DNA of 6,531 nt, taken from an uncultured Bacteroidota bacterium (GTDB lineage: Bacteria > Bacteroidota > Bacteroidia > 2-12-FULL-35-15). Numbering within the stretch: position 1 is the stretch's first letter; each line of letters opens with the position of its first letter. The stretch is taken from the NCBI GenBank assembly GCA_903889605.1, contig CAISYK010000641.1:1-6531 (forward strand), given 5' to 3'. Below are positions 5,132 to 6,531 of the stretch, in pieces. The notes below the pieces were generated by a model. That model saw only the letters and a program-made list of their open reading frames with translations, was not told the DNA's origin and did no database searches. The position numbers and the translations under genes are program-made.

Positions 5132-6531
5132 ATGATAAAAAAAATCCTTTCTGCATTTCTAATTTTAAATGTTTTATTTGTAATCTCTATAAAGGCCGAT
5201 GAAGGCATGTGGCTTCCATTACTGCTGAAACAATTAAATGAATCCGATATGCAGAAAAACGGATTAAAATTATCTGCTGAAGATATTTACAGCATTAATA
5301 AATCAAGCCTAAAAGATGCTGTTGTGCAGTTTGGCGGCGGCTGCACTGCTGAAATAATTTCTGATAAAGGTTTAATGTTAACCAATCACCATTGCGGTTA
5401 TGGGATGATACAGGCACACAGTACTGTACAAAATGATTTATTGACTAACGGCTTTTGGGCAATGAATCAATCTCAGGAATTGCCTAATCCAGGCCTTACA
5501 GCTACTATAATAATTCGTATGGAAGATGTGACTGCAAAGGTATTAGCTAATATTTCAGATACATTGAATGATGCTGCCCGCGAAAAAAAAATTAATGAAG
5601 TAATTAGTGTTCTGCAAAAAGAAGCAGTTAAAGATACCCGCTATGGAGCATATATTCGACCGTTTTATTATGGAAACGAATATTATATGTTTATTACTGA
5701 AACCTTTCGTGATATTAGGTTGGTAGGAGCGCCGCCCTCATCCATTGGTAAATTCGGAGGAGATACAGATAACTGGATGTGGCCTCGGCATACAGGAGAT
5801 TTTTCAATGTTTCGTATTTATGTAAATAAAAATAATGAACCCGCGGATTATTCTCTTGATAATATTCCTTATACTCCTAAAAATCATTTATCAATTTCAA
5901 TGAAAGACGTTGAGAAGGATGATTTTACAATGGTTTATGGCTTTCCAGGCCGCACAAGTGAATACTTATCTTCATTTGCAGTTGATATGATTATGAATGA
6001 GTCGGATCCGGCAAAAGTTAAAATCCGTGAAACACGTTTATCAATTTTGGATGCTGATATGAAAACAAGTGATGCTGTTCGTATTAAGTATGCAGCTAAA
6101 TATGCAGGATCTGGAAATTATTATAAAAAATGGATAGGTGAAATTAATGGCTTAAAAAAGCTTGATGCGGTAAACAAAAAAAAATTATTTGAACAGGACT
6201 TCCTTTTGAAAGTAAATACAGATGATAATGCGAAAGCAAAATATGGTAAACTGTTTGGTGATTTTGAAAAAGCATACAGCCAATTTGGTACATTAAACAA
6301 ACAGCGCGATTATTATGTTGAAGCTATTTTAGGAATTGAATCAGTATATTTTGCATCCGCCTTTATTGGTGTCATCGATTCTTTAAATTCAGGTAAAAAT
6401 ATAACCGAAGTTCAAAAGGATATTGATAAGTTAAAATCTAATATCCCAGGATTTTTTAAGGATTATAATGCAGATACTGATAAAAAAATATGTGCCGCAT
6501 TATTAAAAATGTATTATTCCAATATTGATAA
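5132..6531 (+). CDS. S46 family dipeptidyl-peptidase (DPP7/DPP11-like), 3' end outside window
   Basis: The first 466 residues of a family that is usually about 700-720 long; the frame is open to the right edge. These enzymes sit in the periplasm or on the cell surface and remove dipeptides from peptide N-termini. Residues 1-22 are a signal peptide (SIKA before DEGMW, the usual mature start). The chymotrypsin-like domain has C71 and C88, placed like the Cys42-Cys58 disulfide of chymotrypsin, and H87 in TNHHC as catalytic histidine. D223 in WPRHTGDFS is the probable catalytic Asp. N214 and W215 in DTDNWMWPRH and N329 in GSGNYYKKW match residues known to bind the substrate's free amino group in bacterial S46 structures. 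VYGFPGRTSEYLS (268-280) is another family signature. From about 280 the sequence is the inserted helical domain, where the window stops. The catalytic serine and the Gly/Arg position that separates DPP7 from DPP11 lie beyond the edge, so specificity cannot be called. Confidence 0.95.
   Translation, partial: MIKKILSAFLILNVLFVISIKADEGMWLPLLLKQLNESDMQKNGLKLSAEDIYSINKSSLKDAVVQFGGGCTAEIISDKGLMLTNHHCGYGMIQAHSTVQNDLLTNGFWAMNQSQELPNPGLTATIIIRMEDVTAKVLANISDTLNDAAREKKINEVISVLQKEAVKDTRYGAYIRPFYYGNEYYMFITETFRDIRLVGAPPSSIGKFGGDTDNWMWPRHTGDFSMFRIYVNKNNEPADYSLDNIPYTPKNHLSISMKDVEKDDFTMVYGFPGRTSEYLSSFAVDMIMNESDPAKVKIRETRLSILDADMKTSDAVRIKYAAKYAGSGNYYKKWIGEINGLKKLDAVNKKKLFEQDFLLKVNTDDNAKAKYGKLFGDFEKAYSQFGTLNKQRDYYVEAILGIESVYFASAFIGVIDSLNSGKNITEVQKDIDKLKSNIPGFFKDYNADTDKKICAALLKMYYSNID

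Overview
The window is an AT-rich piece of a Bacteroidota chromosome, with every recognisable gene on the + strand. Four things point to that phylum. A subtilisin-like protease ends in a C-terminal domain of the type IX secretion (Por) kind. An S46 dipeptidyl-peptidase is present. No start codon has a convincing Shine-Dalgarno sequence. At least one intergenic region holds a perfect TAnnTTTG promoter box. The sequence does not allow a reliable call to genus.

Layout: (1) 1-65, probably the last codons of an upstream gene. (2) 75-986, a GT9-family (heptosyltransferase-like) glycosyltransferase, presumably for a surface glycan. (3) 1132-1929, an exported protein of MORN-type (YwqK-like) repeats. 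(4) 2072-3160, mnmA, the tRNA U34 2-thiolase, complete with all expected motifs. (5) 3323-4993, a secreted S8 protease with signal peptide, propeptide, catalytic domain and T9SS tail. (6) 5132 to the right edge, the N-terminal 466 residues of an S46 dipeptidyl-peptidase, cut off before its catalytic serine.

All complete genes are separated by 138-162 bp, so they are more likely separate transcription units than one tight operon. The exception is the left edge, where the GT9 gene starts 9 bp after the putative upstream stop. Functionally the window mixes one housekeeping tRNA-modification gene with envelope and extracellular functions: a glycan transferase, an exported repeat protein and two exocellular or periplasmic peptidases. 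The S8 protease and the S46 peptidase could act in sequence on protein (endoproteolysis, then dipeptide release), but nothing in the sequence proves that they cooperate.

I see no CRISPR array, insertion sequence, tRNA, rRNA, phage gene or obvious defence system, and I do not claim a new system. The most notable non-coding structures are a perfect 10-bp inverted repeat upstream of the S8 gene, and a cluster of overlapping inverted repeats plus an 8-bp tandem repeat between the two peptidase genes.
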